From: Pseudomonadota bacterium
Lineage (GTDB): Bacteria; Pseudomonadota; Alphaproteobacteria; Rhizobiales; Xanthobacteraceae
NCBI GenBank assembly: GCA_003576765.1
Contig: QEVP01000023.1
Coordinates: 1 to 64,000 of the forward strand
Reading direction: 5' to 3'
DNA length: 64,000 nt
The translations under genes were made by a program, and so were the position numbers. Under the pieces are notes generated by a model, which was not told where the DNA came from, searched no databases, and saw nothing but the letters and a program-made list of their open reading frames with translations. This document shows positions 30,196-41,126 of the stretch, piece by piece (position 1 is the stretch's first letter; the number at the start of each line of letters is the position of its first letter).

Positions 30196-30583
30196 GACAG
30201 CGCGGCAGCCGACCCCGGATCGACGTTTCTGCTATCCTGAATATTGAAGGCTGGAAGAAGATGCAAAAGCAAAAACAGCAGTTTGAAGGGATTCCAAACT
30301 GCACGACGTGCCGCGGGGAGCATTTTTGGCACGACCCTTGTGAACCACCCATGCCCGCTGAACGTTTTCTCCCACGATAACGGAAACCGGCAGGCCGGGC
30401 CCTGCGGCTGGGTCCGGGCGCTGATCTGGCGTTGGTTAATGCCGGCGTGGCAAAGATGGCCGGATTCCGGCGTCCCCGTTCAGCCTTCATTCAAGCGCCG
30501 CTGGCATGATCTGCCCCTGACAGTTCCTGCGACTGGGCCCAGACGGCCGGCCGCAACGCCCGAGAGGCTAGAGAGGTAATGTC
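30196..30583. other. Intergenic region with a sigma-54-like element
   Basis: 388 nt between divergent bfd and a secreted-protein gene. It holds a sigma-54-like site at 30327-30341 and a GCAC-GAC-GTGC palindrome at 30301-30311. I see no protein or RNA gene. Confidence 0.5.
30327..30341 (+). promoter_or_regulatory. Possible sigma-54 promoter
   Basis: TGGCACGACCCTTGT matches the -24/-12 consensus TGGCAC-N5-TTGC except that the final GC is GT. Spacing of the GG and TTG elements is right. It would read into the gene at 30584, about 230 nt downstream; no enhancer site is identified. Confidence 0.35.
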
Positions 30584-30898
30584 ATGAAGAAGATGCTTTT
30601 GGCCACCGGCGCCGCGGCGCTGATCGCTGCGTCCGCACTCGCCACCCCCACCCCTGCCGAGGCTCGCGGCGGCCGCGTCGCCGCCGGCGTAATCGGCGGC
30701 CTTGCCGCCGGCGCCATCATCGGCGGCGCACTGGCCGGCGCCCCGGCCTATGCCTATGGCCCCGGCTACGGCTATGCGCCGGGCTACGGCTATTACGGCG
30801 GCGGCCCCGTCTATTACGGCCCGCGCTGCCACTGGCAGCGTCAGCAGTTCTGGGATGGCTACGGCTGGCGCCTGCGCAACGTCCGGGTGTGCCCGTAA
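30584..30898 (+). CDS. Small secreted Gly/Tyr-rich protein
   Basis: A 104-residue exported protein: signal peptide (about 1-27, ending AEA), a hydrophobic Gly/Ala segment (GVIGGLAAGAIIGGALAG), a repeated GYGYAPGYGYY stretch, and the end CHWQRQQFWDGYGWRLRN with a final VCP. The two Cys that frame the Trp-rich end may form a disulfide. Function is unknown; similar proteins are common in related bacteria. The paralogue at 31067 has the same architecture. Confidence 0.75.
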   Translation: MKKMLLATGAAALIAASALATPTPAEARGGRVAAGVIGGLAAGAIIGGALAGAPAYAYGPGYGYAPGYGYYGGGPVYYGPRCHWQRQQFWDGYGWRLRNVRVCP

Positions 30899-31066
30899 GC
30901 GCAGCGCAGACTGAAAAACGCCGCTTTCGGCTGCCTTATGCCGACAGCGTGCAAGGATGTGGCCGCCGGCCCGAACGGGTGCAGGCGGCCATGATCGTCA
31001 GCATGGTTCCAATCGTCTGCGGGCTTGGTGCCGGGGGCAGGCGCCTGTGAGGAGGAGGAGAACGAC

Positions 31067-31363
31067 ATGATGAAGACAGTGATGGCTTGCCTGGCGGCGG
31101 GCGGGATGATCGCCGCCTCGTTGGTCGCCGCGCCGTCGCCGGCCCATGCGGGTGGCGGCGACGTTGCCGCCGGCGTGGTCGGCGGCCTGATCGGCGGTGC
31201 CCTGATCGGTGGCGCCCTGGCGAGCCGACCGGCCTATCCAGCGCCTGCCCCGGTCTATGTGGCGCCGCCGCCGCGCTACTATGCCCCGCCCTGCCGCTGG
31301 GAGCGCCAGCGGTTCTGGGACGGCTACGGCTGGCGCGTCCGGCGCATCGAAGTGTGCGACTGA
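31067..31363 (+). CDS. Small secreted protein, paralogue of the preceding gene
   Basis: A 98-residue exported protein: signal peptide ending AHA, Gly/Ala hydrophobic segment (GVVGGLIGGALIGGALA), a Pro/Ala/Tyr linker, and CRWERQRFWDGYGWRVRR with a final VCD. A very strong Shine-Dalgarno (GAGGAGGAGGAG) stands about 6 nt before the start at 31067. Function unknown. It shares the terminal motif, signal peptide and layout with the gene 170 nt upstream, so the pair probably arose by tandem duplication. Confidence 0.78.
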   Translation: MMKTVMACLAAGGMIAASLVAAPSPAHAGGGDVAAGVVGGLIGGALIGGALASRPAYPAPAPVYVAPPPRYYAPPCRWERQRFWDGYGWRVRRIEVCD

Positions 31364-31378
31364 GCGCCTTTCCTGAAC

Positions 31379-31412
31379 GAAAAAAGCCCGGCGCAGTACC
31401 GGGCTTTTTTTA
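31379..31412. terminator. Bidirectional rho-independent terminator
   Basis: AAAAAAGCCCGG/CCGGGCTTTTTTT hairpin with a 7-nt loop between two convergent genes; strong U-tract in both directions. Confidence 0.92.
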
Positions 31413-31420
31413 TTGCACGA

Positions 31421-32668
31421 TCAGCGCGCCTGCATCGCCCGCAGCACCTCGGTGCTCGGCCAGCAATCCACTTTGAGCCCGGCGCGCTTCTGATAGGCGC
31501 CGAGCGCGGCGCGCGTCAGCATCCCGGCCTTGCCGTCGATCTTGTCGCGATAGAGCCCGAGCCGCGCCAAGTGGTTCTGCATCGCCTCGACGTCGGCGCT
31601 ACGCAACTGGGTCGAGGCCGACCACGGCATTGCGAACGGCGCGCCGCCATCGATACGGTCGGCGAGATGGCCGACGAACAGCACATACAGATCGGAGAAA
31701 TTGTATTCCTTGATGACGAAGTAGTTCTTCGTGGTCAGGAACGCCGGGCCGTAGCTGCCTTCCGGCTGCAGCAACGAGGCCGGCTGTGCCTGCGCCGCGG
31801 CTCCGAGGCGCTCGCCGCGCACCGGCACAAAACCCTCGCGCAACCATTGCGAGATCGGCTTCTGCACCTCCGGCACACCTTGCGAGCAATCGGCCGAGCC
31901 GGGCGCGCGCACCTCGTAGGCCCAGCGCACGCCCGACTGCCAGCCCTTGTTGACGAGCTGGCGCGCGGCCGAGGCCAGCGCATCAGGCACAGACGTCCAG
32001 ATATTGCGGTGGCCGTCGCCATCGAAATCGACCGCGTGCTTGTAGAACTCCGACGGTAGGAACTGGGTCAGCCCCATCGCCCCCGCCCATGAGGCGCGCA
32101 TGTCCTTGCGCGCGACATGGCCCTCCTGGAGAATTTTCAGCGCAAGGATGAATTCGTTACGGAACATCTCCTTGCGGCGGCCGACATAGGCCTGCGTCGC
32201 CAGCACGCGCACGGTGTCGTGCGGCAGGCGGTGGCGGCCGTAGTCGGTCTCGCGCGCCCAGATCGCCAGAATGACGCTACCGGGCACGCCGTACTGCCGC
32301 TCGATGCGCTCCAGCACGCCGGCGTATTGCTGGCGCATCTTGCGGCCGTGGACGGCCAGCCGCGCGATCGCCGCCTCTTTCACATAATCGGCCGGCACCT
32401 GCACGAACTCCGCCTGCGGCGGCGCCGCCGACGGGGCGCGCCCGGGCAGCACGAGATCGGGCAGCTTGTAGTCGGGCGCGAGCCCGCGCGTCTCGGCCTC
32501 GAAGGTCGCACGCGTGATGCCCGCCTCGCGCGCATCCGGCCACAGCGAGGCGACGAAACGCGTGAACGCCGCGTCGGCCCGTGCCGGCGTTGCCGCAAGC
32601 ATCAAGGTGAGCGCAATGCCCCAGGACAGCGCCGCGCGGCGCAGGACGTGCGGCCACCGCCTCGTCAA
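31421..32668 (-). CDS. Lytic murein transglycosylase (MltB-like) with PG-binding domain
   Basis: A 415-residue exported enzyme that cleaves peptidoglycan glycan strands. Signal peptide ([22 protein letters not shown]), then an SLT_2/MltB domain with catalytic Glu in [34 protein letters not shown] and a C-terminal PG_binding_1 domain ([16 protein letters not shown]) complete it. The best start is a TTG at 32668 overlapping the upstream stop (TTGA): it is the only start that includes the whole signal peptide, since the first ATG falls inside it. It looks co-transcribed with the YqhA-like gene. Confidence 0.87.
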   Translation of the reverse strand: MTRRWPHVLRRAALSWGIALTLMLAATPARADAAFTRFVASLWPDAREAGITRATFEAETRGLAPDYKLPDLVLPGRAPSAAPPQAEFVQVPADYVKEAAIARLAVHGRKMRQQYAGVLERIERQYGVPGSVILAIWARETDYGRHRLPHDTVRVLATQAYVGRRKEMFRNEFILALKILQEGHVARKDMRASWAGAMGLTQFLPSEFYKHAVDFDGDGHRNIWTSVPDALASAARQLVNKGWQSGVRWAYEVRAPGSADCSQGVPEVQKPISQWLREGFVPVRGERLGAAAQAQPASLLQPEGSYGPAFLTTKNYFVIKEYNFSDLYVLFVGHLADRIDGGAPFAMPWSASTQLRSADVEAMQNHLARLGLYRDKIDGKAGMLTRAALGAYQKRAGLKVDCWPSTEVLRAMQAR

Positions 32669-33258
32669 TGCGCCGCCTTCCGCGCATCCTCGATCGAGTC
32701 CGCCGAGAGACGATCGACATACGCGATGCCGATGGCGGAGAGGATGAACACGACATGGATGATGGTCTGCCACATCACGCCGGTCTCGGTATAGTTGGTC
32801 GTCCGCCCCGCGCCGCCGAGATTGCCGGCTTCGATGAAGGTGCGCAACAGGTGGATCGAGGAAATACCGATGATCGCCATCGCCAGCTTGATCTTGAGCA
32901 CGCTGGCGTTGACGTGGCTCAGCCATTCCGGCTTGTCGGGATGGCCCTGCAGGTTGAGGCGCGAGACAAAGGTCTCGTAACCGCCGACAATCACCATCAC
33001 TAACAGGTTGGAGATCATCACCACGTCGATCAGCCCCAGCACCACCAGCATGATCTGCTGCTCGGAGAAATCGGTCGCGTGGCCGATGAGGTGCCAAAGC
33101 TCCTTGAGAAACAGCACCACATAGACGCCCTGGGCGACGATCAGGCCGATATAGAGTGGCAGTTGCAGCCAGCGCGAGGAGAAGATCAGCATCGGCAGCG
33201 GGCGCAAGCCGGGCGCGGCCGCAGGCGGCGGAAGAGGCGTTTCCGGTGTCAGGGACAT
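32665..33258 (-). CDS. YqhA/UPF0114 family membrane protein
   Basis: A 197-residue inner-membrane protein of the TIGR00645/UPF0114 family, function unknown. Four hydrophobic segments are seen at about 32-50, 68-92, 118-136 and 158-175. The family stretches [16 protein letters not shown] and [26 protein letters not shown] are well kept. An N-terminal Pro-rich extension of about 20 residues is unusual. Its stop overlaps the TTG start of the transglycosylase gene. Confidence 0.87.
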   Translation of the reverse strand: MSLTPETPLPPPAAAPGLRPLPMLIFSSRWLQLPLYIGLIVAQGVYVVLFLKELWHLIGHATDFSEQQIMLVVLGLIDVVMISNLLVMVIVGGYETFVSRLNLQGHPDKPEWLSHVNASVLKIKLAMAIIGISSIHLLRTFIEAGNLGGAGRTTNYTETGVMWQTIIHVVFILSAIGIAYVDRLSADSIEDARKAAH

Positions 33259-33406
33259 GGAAGGAATGATCTCGGGTTGAATGAAGGATGGCTAGCAAAG
33301 TCGAACGGACTTAAGACCGAAGCGGCAGAGCCGACGCTCAATGCAGCGGATTCTGCCTGATTCGCGTTTCGCCGGCGCGATCTGCGTCCGTGTCCGTGGC
33401 GAAATT

Positions 33407-34177
33407 TCAGCGGACGGCCACGACAAATAGCCGCGGGAACCTGAGCAGCACCTTGCCGTCTGCGCACGGCGGGTAGGCTTCGGCGATCCGCTCCGTATAG
33501 GCGGCGAGGAATGCCGCGCGCATCGCCTCGTCGAGCGGGTCGAGGAAAGGGCGCAAGCCGGTGCCCTTGACCCATTCGACGATGGCCGCCGGGCCGTCCA
33601 GCACATGATTGTAGACGGTATGCCAGATATCGACGCGGGCCGAGAGCGGCTTGAGCGCATCGTAATAGACCTCCGGCGCGGGCAGGGGATCGCGCGCGGC
33701 CGCAGCCCGCGCGATCTGTGCCGCCCATGGCCCGTCGGCCGCGGTGGCGCGCATCAGGGCATGGCTCGGCTCGTCGAGATTGTCCGGCATCTGCACCGCC
33801 AGCACGCCACTGTCATCGAGCGCGGCGGCGAGGCGCTTGAGGTGGGCGATGTGGTCGGGCACCCACTGGAACACGGCGTTGGCGAACAGCACATCAATGC
33901 CGGACGGTGGCGACCACTGTGCGAGATCGGCCTTGGCGAAGGAGACCTGCGGCAGCCGTTCGCGCGCCTGCCGCAGCATGTCGTCGGAGGAATCGACGCC
34001 GCTGATCCGCGCCTGCGGCCAGCGCCGCACGAGAAGCTCGGTCGAGTTGCCCGGGCCGCAGCCGAGATCGACGACATCGCGCGGCGCGGCATAGGGGACC
34101 TGCGCCAGCAGGTCGCGTGCCGCGCGGCTGCGCTCGTCCTCGAACTTTAGATACTGCTGTGCGGACCAGTCTGACAT
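33407..34177 (-). CDS. tam: Trans-aconitate 2-methyltransferase
   Basis: SAM-dependent cytoplasmic methyltransferase that esterifies trans-aconitate, a by-product that inhibits aconitase. The 256-residue product opens with [21 protein letters not shown], typical of Tam. The SAM-binding loop [13 protein letters not shown] follows, then [11 protein letters not shown] and [11 protein letters not shown]. Length matches the family. It stands alone; no nearby genes bear on its role. Confidence 0.9.
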   Translation of the reverse strand: MSDWSAQQYLKFEDERSRAARDLLAQVPYAAPRDVVDLGCGPGNSTELLVRRWPQARISGVDSSDDMLRQARERLPQVSFAKADLAQWSPPSGIDVLFANAVFQWVPDHIAHLKRLAAALDDSGVLAVQMPDNLDEPSHALMRATAADGPWAAQIARAAAARDPLPAPEVYYDALKPLSARVDIWHTVYNHVLDGPAAIVEWVKGTGLRPFLDPLDEAMRAAFLAAYTERIAEAYPPCADGKVLLRFPRLFVVAVR

Positions 34178-34297
34178 GGCTGCGTTTTTTCCTGTTGAGC
34201 GAAAGCGGGCAGGACCGGTTACTACCCTGTTACAGTTGTCGCCCGTTTAGCGGCGTGTGATGGTGGCCGCCTTCGCGTCCTCCGCCACCCTTGCATC

Positions 34298-35815
34298 ATG
34301 CCCGATTTCCATTCCATCATCACGCGCCACCTCGCCAATGTCGATGCCTCCCGGGCAACCGAACGGCATACTGTCTACGAGCGGGTCAAGGACGTCCTGC
34401 ACAAGGCGCTCGAGGCCAACCCGGGCCAGCCGGAGCTTCTCGGCTATCTCTACGAACTCGACCAGGCGATCGACGAGATCGAGCGCGGATACGCCGCCGC
34501 CCCCTCGAAGGTCGACCGGCTGCTCGCGCCGATCCGCGGTCTCTCGACGCAGGCCAAGCTCAAATATGGCGCCATTGCCGGCCTTGTCGCCACGATCGCC
34601 GATTTCGTGAAGCCGGTGCTCGAACTGACGGTGCCGGTGATGGCGGCCTCGGCCATCGGCGGCATCGTGCTGCTCGCCGGCTCCGGCCTGGCACGGAAGC
34701 ATCGCACCTCCTTGTTGAGCGGTGCCTTCCTGTGCGGCCTGATGTTCATGTTCTCGTTTGGCTGGTGGAGCCTTCAGCATGTCGTGCGCGACGCCGACGC
34801 CAACGGCGCCTTCGCCGAGATCGTGCCCGGCGCCAGCGCTGTTCAGACTGCCTTCCTCACCCGCCTCGGACGGATCGAAGACCAGACCCGGCGGGTCGGC
34901 GATCTGCTCGAGGAGCAGGCGCGCCGGTCCGCCGAGGAGGCGCGGGAGGAGGCCGCCATGGAGGAGGAATTCAAGCGGCAAGAGCGCGAGAGAAAGGATC
35001 TCGCCCGGCAGCGGATCGAGATCGCCGGCTACCGGCCCGATGCCGAAGGGATGGTGAAAGCGTTCATGGACAAGTCGGATGTTGCCGACGCCTTCGACAC
35101 GCTGGGCATCGAGCCGAACGAGGCGGCGATCCGGGCCGTCGCCGCGACGGCGCGAACCACGGACGAGATCTGGCGCATCGCCCACCTCATAAAGGACCGC
35201 GCCGCTCGATCGCCGGCGATCCAGAAGCTGCAACAGGCGATGGCCGCCGACGGCGCAAAGCTCGCTGCGGCCTTCCAGGAAGCCGGCGCAAAGGCAACGG
35301 TCTGCGATTCACGAAACCGTTCTCTGGTGATCGGCCCCGGCCTGCTCAAAAAGGGTTGCGCGCAGGACGGCCTTCGCTTCGCCAATGCCTACATGGCATA
35401 TCACCAGGCGGCCTATGGCGACATGCCGACCCCGAAGGGTGTCGAGTATGTCGCCGCGCTGACCCACCCCGTGCTGTACATGCGCAACGCGACCGCGAAC
35501 CTGCCGGTCGAGAAGGTCGCCGGGACGCTATGGCTGGGCAGGGTCAAGGACTGCACGTATTACGAAGGCGAGATCGACTACTTCTTCAACGGGGGACTGA
35601 ACTACTGGGGCACGCTCCCGACGCCTGGCTCCAACACCATCACGTTCTTTACCCAAAGCCTCGACAAGAGCTTTGCGGAAGGGGCGGCAACGCGTTGTCC
35701 GCTGGCGGATGTGCGTACGGGCAGGGCGCGGTTCTGCCGCGCCCGCGTCATCCTCGCCACGTGGTGCGAGGGGACGAAATTGACGATCGTCAAAAACCTC
35801 GCCTCGCTGCGATAG
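34298..35815 (+). CDS. Unrecognised membrane/coiled-coil protein
   Basis: A 505-residue protein I cannot assign. An N-terminal segment of about 60 residues (RHTVYERVKDVLHKALEA) resembles a short helical module seen at the start of other uncharacterised alphaproteobacterial proteins. Hydrophobic stretches lie at about 90-131 and 139-160, suggesting two or three spans. Residues 185-245 are strongly charged and heptad-like (coiled coil). The C-terminal 250 residues form a soluble domain with six Cys, four of them in the last 60 residues, perhaps disulfide-bonded if periplasmic. No signal peptide and no clear Shine-Dalgarno. It stands between divergent tam and convergent ettA. Confidence 0.7.
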   Translation: MPDFHSIITRHLANVDASRATERHTVYERVKDVLHKALEANPGQPELLGYLYELDQAIDEIERGYAAAPSKVDRLLAPIRGLSTQAKLKYGAIAGLVATIADFVKPVLELTVPVMAASAIGGIVLLAGSGLARKHRTSLLSGAFLCGLMFMFSFGWWSLQHVVRDADANGAFAEIVPGASAVQTAFLTRLGRIEDQTRRVGDLLEEQARRSAEEAREEAAMEEEFKRQERERKDLARQRIEIAGYRPDAEGMVKAFMDKSDVADAFDTLGIEPNEAAIRAVAATARTTDEIWRIAHLIKDRAARSPAIQKLQQAMAADGAKLAAAFQEAGAKATVCDSRNRSLVIGPGLLKKGCAQDGLRFANAYMAYHQAAYGDMPTPKGVEYVAALTHPVLYMRNATANLPVEKVAGTLWLGRVKDCTYYEGEIDYFFNGGLNYWGTLPTPGSNTITFFTQSLDKSFAEGAATRCPLADVRTGRARFCRARVILATWCEGTKLTIVKNLASLR

Positions 35816-35833
35816 CGCGCGGCAGGAAGCACC

Positions 35834-37483
<1,650 letters not shown>

Positions 37484-37883
37484 CGCGATTTGCATCCATC
37501 CTGGTGGGGAAAAGCGGTCGCCGCTGATGTAGCCACCGCGCCGGCAAAGGGCAACCTGTTAAGGCTTTGGCAGCCGTATCGCGAAAAAAGCCGCGTCGCG
37601 CGGCGGTTCGGCCGCTTGCCGCCGCCGATCGTTAAGAGACGGCGCGGCATCCTCGCGGGCGGTTACACTTGCGGACATCCGGCCATGACAACCCTGCGCC
37701 TGTTCCCGATGCGGCTCGAACCGCCACGCGGCCTCGATGTGCCGCGATGGGCGCTGGCATGGCTCGCCGCCGGCCGGCGGCTGGTGCGACACACCCTGTC
37801 GTCCTACCGCCCGGAGCGACACTACATGCGCGGCCCCGGCCCGGCCTGCGCCGCAAAACGGCTTAGCCGCACGCCGGATACCG
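37484..37883. other. Intergenic region with a doubtful ORF
   Basis: 400 nt upstream of ettA. A 70-codon plus-strand frame (37685-37897, MTTLRLFPMRLEPPRG...) is open but lacks a ribosome site, has an Arg-rich composition expected of random GC-rich frames, and runs into the end of the next gene. I do not count it as a gene. No RNA or repeat is apparent. Confidence 0.5.
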
Positions 37884-38750
37884 TCAGTCCAGATTGACGT
37901 TGAACTCGTAGGCCTTGCCGGCGCCGACCAGCGTCAGCCGCAGCGCCGCGCCGGACGGGTCGGCGCCCGGCGGCACCCCGTCGAGATCGAAGGCAAAGCG
38001 CATCAGCCCGGCCGGCGCCCCGTCCACGCGCACCGGCGACGGCAGCGCCCAGTCGGAACTCGGGCCCTCGACGAACAACTCGACGTCGTCGGTCTTGTCG
38101 TCGGGCTTGTCACTGGCCTTGATGGCGCCGGTGGCGCCGACATCGACCAGCACACGGGCTCCCTCGCGACGGACATCGACGATGGTGAGCGGCGTGGCAT
38201 CGCCGACATTCGCCGGCTTCGGCACGGCGTCGAGCGCGGCGGCAAGGGCGCCGTCCTCGGTGCTGGCGACGCTGACGAAGGGCAGTTCGACAGTGGCCTC
38301 CACCGGCACGCACAGCCGCTCGCAGACCGCATAGAGGATGCGGGCACGCAGCGTCACCGGCTTGTCGGCCTGGCGCGCGATAATGCGCAGCGGCAGCACG
38401 ACATCATGGGCGTACCCGAAGGAGTGGCCGCCGGCACCGTCGGGAAAGCGCGTCGGCGCCGGCCACAGCACCGTGACGGCATCGACATTATCGGAGCCGG
38501 TGAAATCGAAATGCGCCGGCACGCCGGAATCGCCGGGCGTCCGCCAGTAGGTCTTCCAGCCGGGGGCGAGCTGGAAGGCGACGCCGCCGAGCAGCACCGC
38601 GCCGCTGCGCGAGCCGGCCAGCAGCCGCACCGCCGAATGGCTGTCGCGCACCCACTCGGACGCGTCCTGCGCCTGCGCCACACTTATGGCGAAGCCGGCG
38701 GACAATGTGGCAGCGGCGACGAGCGAGGCGGCGAAACATCTGGCAATCAT
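37884..38750 (-). CDS. DsbD alpha-domain-like (thiol:disulfide interchange) periplasmic protein
   Basis: A 288-residue exported protein: signal peptide about 1-27 (ending AQA), then an immunoglobulin-like fold related to the N-terminal domain of DsbD. Matching stretches are PGWKTYWRTPGDSGVPAHFDF and the ARILYAVCERLCVPVEATVEL motif. The CERLC Cys pair corresponds to the redox-active pair that receives electrons from the membrane domain. No membrane electron-transfer partner is adjacent, so it is a stand-alone version. Its role in disulfide reduction is inferred. Confidence 0.82.
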   Translation of the reverse strand: MIARCFAASLVAAATLSAGFAISVAQAQDASEWVRDSHSAVRLLAGSRSGAVLLGGVAFQLAPGWKTYWRTPGDSGVPAHFDFTGSDNVDAVTVLWPAPTRFPDGAGGHSFGYAHDVVLPLRIIARQADKPVTLRARILYAVCERLCVPVEATVELPFVSVASTEDGALAAALDAVPKPANVGDATPLTIVDVRREGARVLVDVGATGAIKASDKPDDKTDDVELFVEGPSSDWALPSPVRVDGAPAGLMRFAFDLDGVPPGADPSGAALRLTLVGAGKAYEFNVNLD

Positions 38751-38888
38751 GGCCGATCTCTATCGTCGCAAATCATGGCAATCCATTGAATTGGTCGTGA
38801 TCCCGCCATGGCCGGCGGGGCGCGGGTGGGTTGATTGACAGTCGGAGCACCCAATATCAGGATAACCGAGGGCAACGGAGTTTGACCG

Positions 38889-39572
38889 ATGGACCCGACC
38901 GACGAGCGGCCCGGCGGCGACCGTAGCCGCCGCCCGGAGGCGGCGCAGGATAGCGCCGAACCAACCCGTGGGGAGATCAATCCGGAAAGAAGCCAGGGTT
39001 ATCTCGACGGCCAGATGCTGATCGCCATGCCGGTGATGGACGACGAGCGCTTCGCCCGCTCGGTGATCTACGTCTGCGCGCATTCCGCCGAAGGCGCCAT
39101 GGGCATCATCGTCAACCGGCCGGCGCGCGCCATCGACTTCTCCGAACTCCTGGTGCAGCTCGAGATCATCGACAAGGCTGACCAGATCAAGCTGCCGGAG
39201 ACTGCCGAAACGATGAAGGTGATGAAAGGCGGCCCGGTCGAGACCGGACGCGGCTTCGTCCTGCATTCGAGCGATTTTTTCATCAAGAACGCGACGCTGC
39301 CGATCGACGAGGGCATCTGCCTCACCGCCACCCTCGATATCCTGAAAGCCATCGCGTCCGGTAAGGGCCCGAGCCGCGCGCTGCTGGCGCTCGGCTATGC
39401 CGGCTGGGCACCGGGCCAGCTCGAGAACGAAATCCAGAGCAACGGCTGGCTGCATTGCCCGGCCGACCCGGACCTGATCTTCGGCGCCGACAGCGAGGAC
39501 AAGTACCCGCGCGCGCTGCGCAAGATCGGGATCGACCTCGGCATGCTGTCCAACGAGGCCGGGCACGCGTGA
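38889..39572 (+). CDS. yqgE: YqgE/AlgH family protein (UPF0301)
   Basis: A 227-residue cytoplasmic protein of the UPF0301 family, whose biochemical role is unclear. It has the family block [28 protein letters not shown], then [25 protein letters not shown] and [17 protein letters not shown]. An N-terminal acidic/Arg extension of about 35 residues precedes the conserved start. A GGAG ribosome site lies about 7 nt before the ATG. Confidence 0.92.
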   Translation: MDPTDERPGGDRSRRPEAAQDSAEPTRGEINPERSQGYLDGQMLIAMPVMDDERFARSVIYVCAHSAEGAMGIIVNRPARAIDFSELLVQLEIIDKADQIKLPETAETMKVMKGGPVETGRGFVLHSSDFFIKNATLPIDEGICLTATLDILKAIASGKGPSRALLALGYAGWAPGQLENEIQSNGWLHCPADPDLIFGADSEDKYPRALRKIGIDLGMLSNEAGHA

Positions 39573-39613
39573 ACGCGCCCTATCCAGGGCATGCTTCGCT
39601 TGGAAAAGCGCTC

Positions 39614-39768
39614 TAAGCGGTTTGTATTTTGATGGAAACACCCCGTTCCGTCATGGCCGGGCATAGCCCGTCGAAGACGGGCGTGAACGCCCTTTTGTCC
39701 CGGCCATCCACGTCCTTCTTCGCTGAAATTTCAAAGACGTGGATGCCCGGCATAAAGCCGGGCATGAC
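39614..39768. repeat. Composite palindromic repeat, copy 5, with nested insert
   Basis: Reverse-complement counterpart of copy 1, sharing its 36-nt tail (39614-39649) and both arms. In the left-arm loop the CTT of other copies is replaced by about 35 nt (39662-39697) that can fold into two small stems (CCCGTC/GACGGG and GGGCGT/ACGCCC). The following stretch (AAAAGCAAAAATGCTCTAG, 39785-39803) also resembles 46262-46277 after copy 6. Confidence 0.85.
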
Positions 39769-39800
39769 GGGTCGCCGGTTCCGTGAAAAGCAAAAATGCT

Positions 39801-40892
39801 CTAGCCGCGCCCGCGTATCGCGCCGCGTGCGATCGCATGAACCATGCCGGCGAAGGTGATCGTCCACGCCGCAAGCGCAATATAAAGAAAGGCGCGCGGC
39901 AGCCCGCCGAGAAAGCCGAACTCCATCGCCCGATCCATCTCGAAGGTGCAGGCGGCGTACATGCCGAGCGGAAATACCGCGCCCCAGTACAAGGGATCGT
40001 AGGTGAAGGGAAAGCGCTTGTAGCCGTAGCGCCACACGCCGAGCGCCAGCAGCATGGGGATCCACCAGGTGCCGGTGGCCCAGTAGAGCACGGTAAACCC
40101 TTTCAGGAACGGCAGCAGCGACATCAGATACGGCGCCTGCGGCGCATTGAGGATCAAGAGCGATCCGGCCAGCGTCGAGATCGCCATCGCGCCCATGTTG
40201 ATCCAGTACGGCGGCGCCAGGTCGTCGGCCTCGAGCCGGAAGAACGTGTAGCGGTAGAAGATCAGCGACATCATCCAGATGTAGAGCATGCCGCCCCACA
40301 GCCACATCGACAGCGCGATCAGGTTCAGCTCGATGCGATGCGGCTGATCGATGTGCGCGGCCAGCAATGCGCTGGATACCGACAGCGCCTGCGTCGCCAC
40401 CACCGCCAGCAGCCAGCCGCCGTTGATGCCCTTGTCAAGGGTGGGCTTGTCCTGTTTCACCGTCAGCACGGTGAAGATGGTGTAGGTCAGGCCGAACCAG
40501 AGCAGGACGGCAAGCCCCCACAGCGCCGCGCCGACCGCGACGTTCTCCCTCATCACCAGAAACTGGCTCGCCAGAATGCCGGTGCCGGCGACCATCGTGA
40601 AATAGCCGGGGCCGCGCAGATGGACCGCCATGTCGCCGAAGAAGCGTCGCGGATGCCGCCACGCGCGCGCACCGTAAAGCACGCACAGCACCGCGTACTG
40701 CACGACGTTCAGATAGAACAGCGCCAGCGCCAGGCGGCCATGCCCCATCATGAAACTCGCCAGCGACACGATGCCGGTGGCCATCACCAGCCCGAAATAG
40801 GCCGGCGAGAGATTGGCGAGGCTCGGCGCGGGATTTAGCGCGGGATCTGGTGAGAGGCTCGGCGCCGGCGATACGTCACGGTGATCGGCCAT
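39801..40892 (-). CDS. TDT family transporter (tellurite-resistance/dicarboxylate, SLAC1-like)
   Basis: A 363-residue polytopic inner-membrane protein with about ten helices, related to TehA, C4-dicarboxylate carriers and plant SLAC1 anion channels. The start of the domain SPAYFGLVMATGIVSLAS is characteristic, as is GPGYFTMVAGTGILASQF. Members move tellurite-related anions, malate, sulfite or chloride; the substrate here cannot be told. The N-terminal 28 residues are a Pro/Ser-rich cytoplasmic extension. Confidence 0.85.
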   Translation of the reverse strand: MADHRDVSPAPSLSPDPALNPAPSLANLSPAYFGLVMATGIVSLASFMMGHGRLALALFYLNVVQYAVLCVLYGARAWRHPRRFFGDMAVHLRGPGYFTMVAGTGILASQFLVMRENVAVGAALWGLAVLLWFGLTYTIFTVLTVKQDKPTLDKGINGGWLLAVVATQALSVSSALLAAHIDQPHRIELNLIALSMWLWGGMLYIWMMSLIFYRYTFFRLEADDLAPPYWINMGAMAISTLAGSLLILNAPQAPYLMSLLPFLKGFTVLYWATGTWWIPMLLALGVWRYGYKRFPFTYDPLYWGAVFPLGMYAACTFEMDRAMEFGFLGGLPRAFLYIALAAWTITFAGMVHAIARGAIRGRG

Positions 40893-41126
40893 GGTCGCGC
40901 CTTGTCGCGGTCTCGAAAAAGTGTGGCTCAGGGCGCGCCGTATCGCGGACGAAAAGGAGAAGAGGCGGCAGACGCCGATACCGTGCCGCTGTCCTAATAA
41001 GCCGGCAAGGGGCGGTCAAGGACGGTCAAGCGGAGGGACGGAGCGCGGCCGGCTTGCCAAAATGAAAATCCTCCGCGCATAATCGATGAGGAGACAACCA
41101 CAACACACTCCGGGGAGAGAACGATC

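Noticed and set aside
37685-37897. 70-codon ORF upstream of ettA
   Set aside because: No ribosome site, Arg-rich random-like composition, and overlap with the end of the DsbD-like gene.
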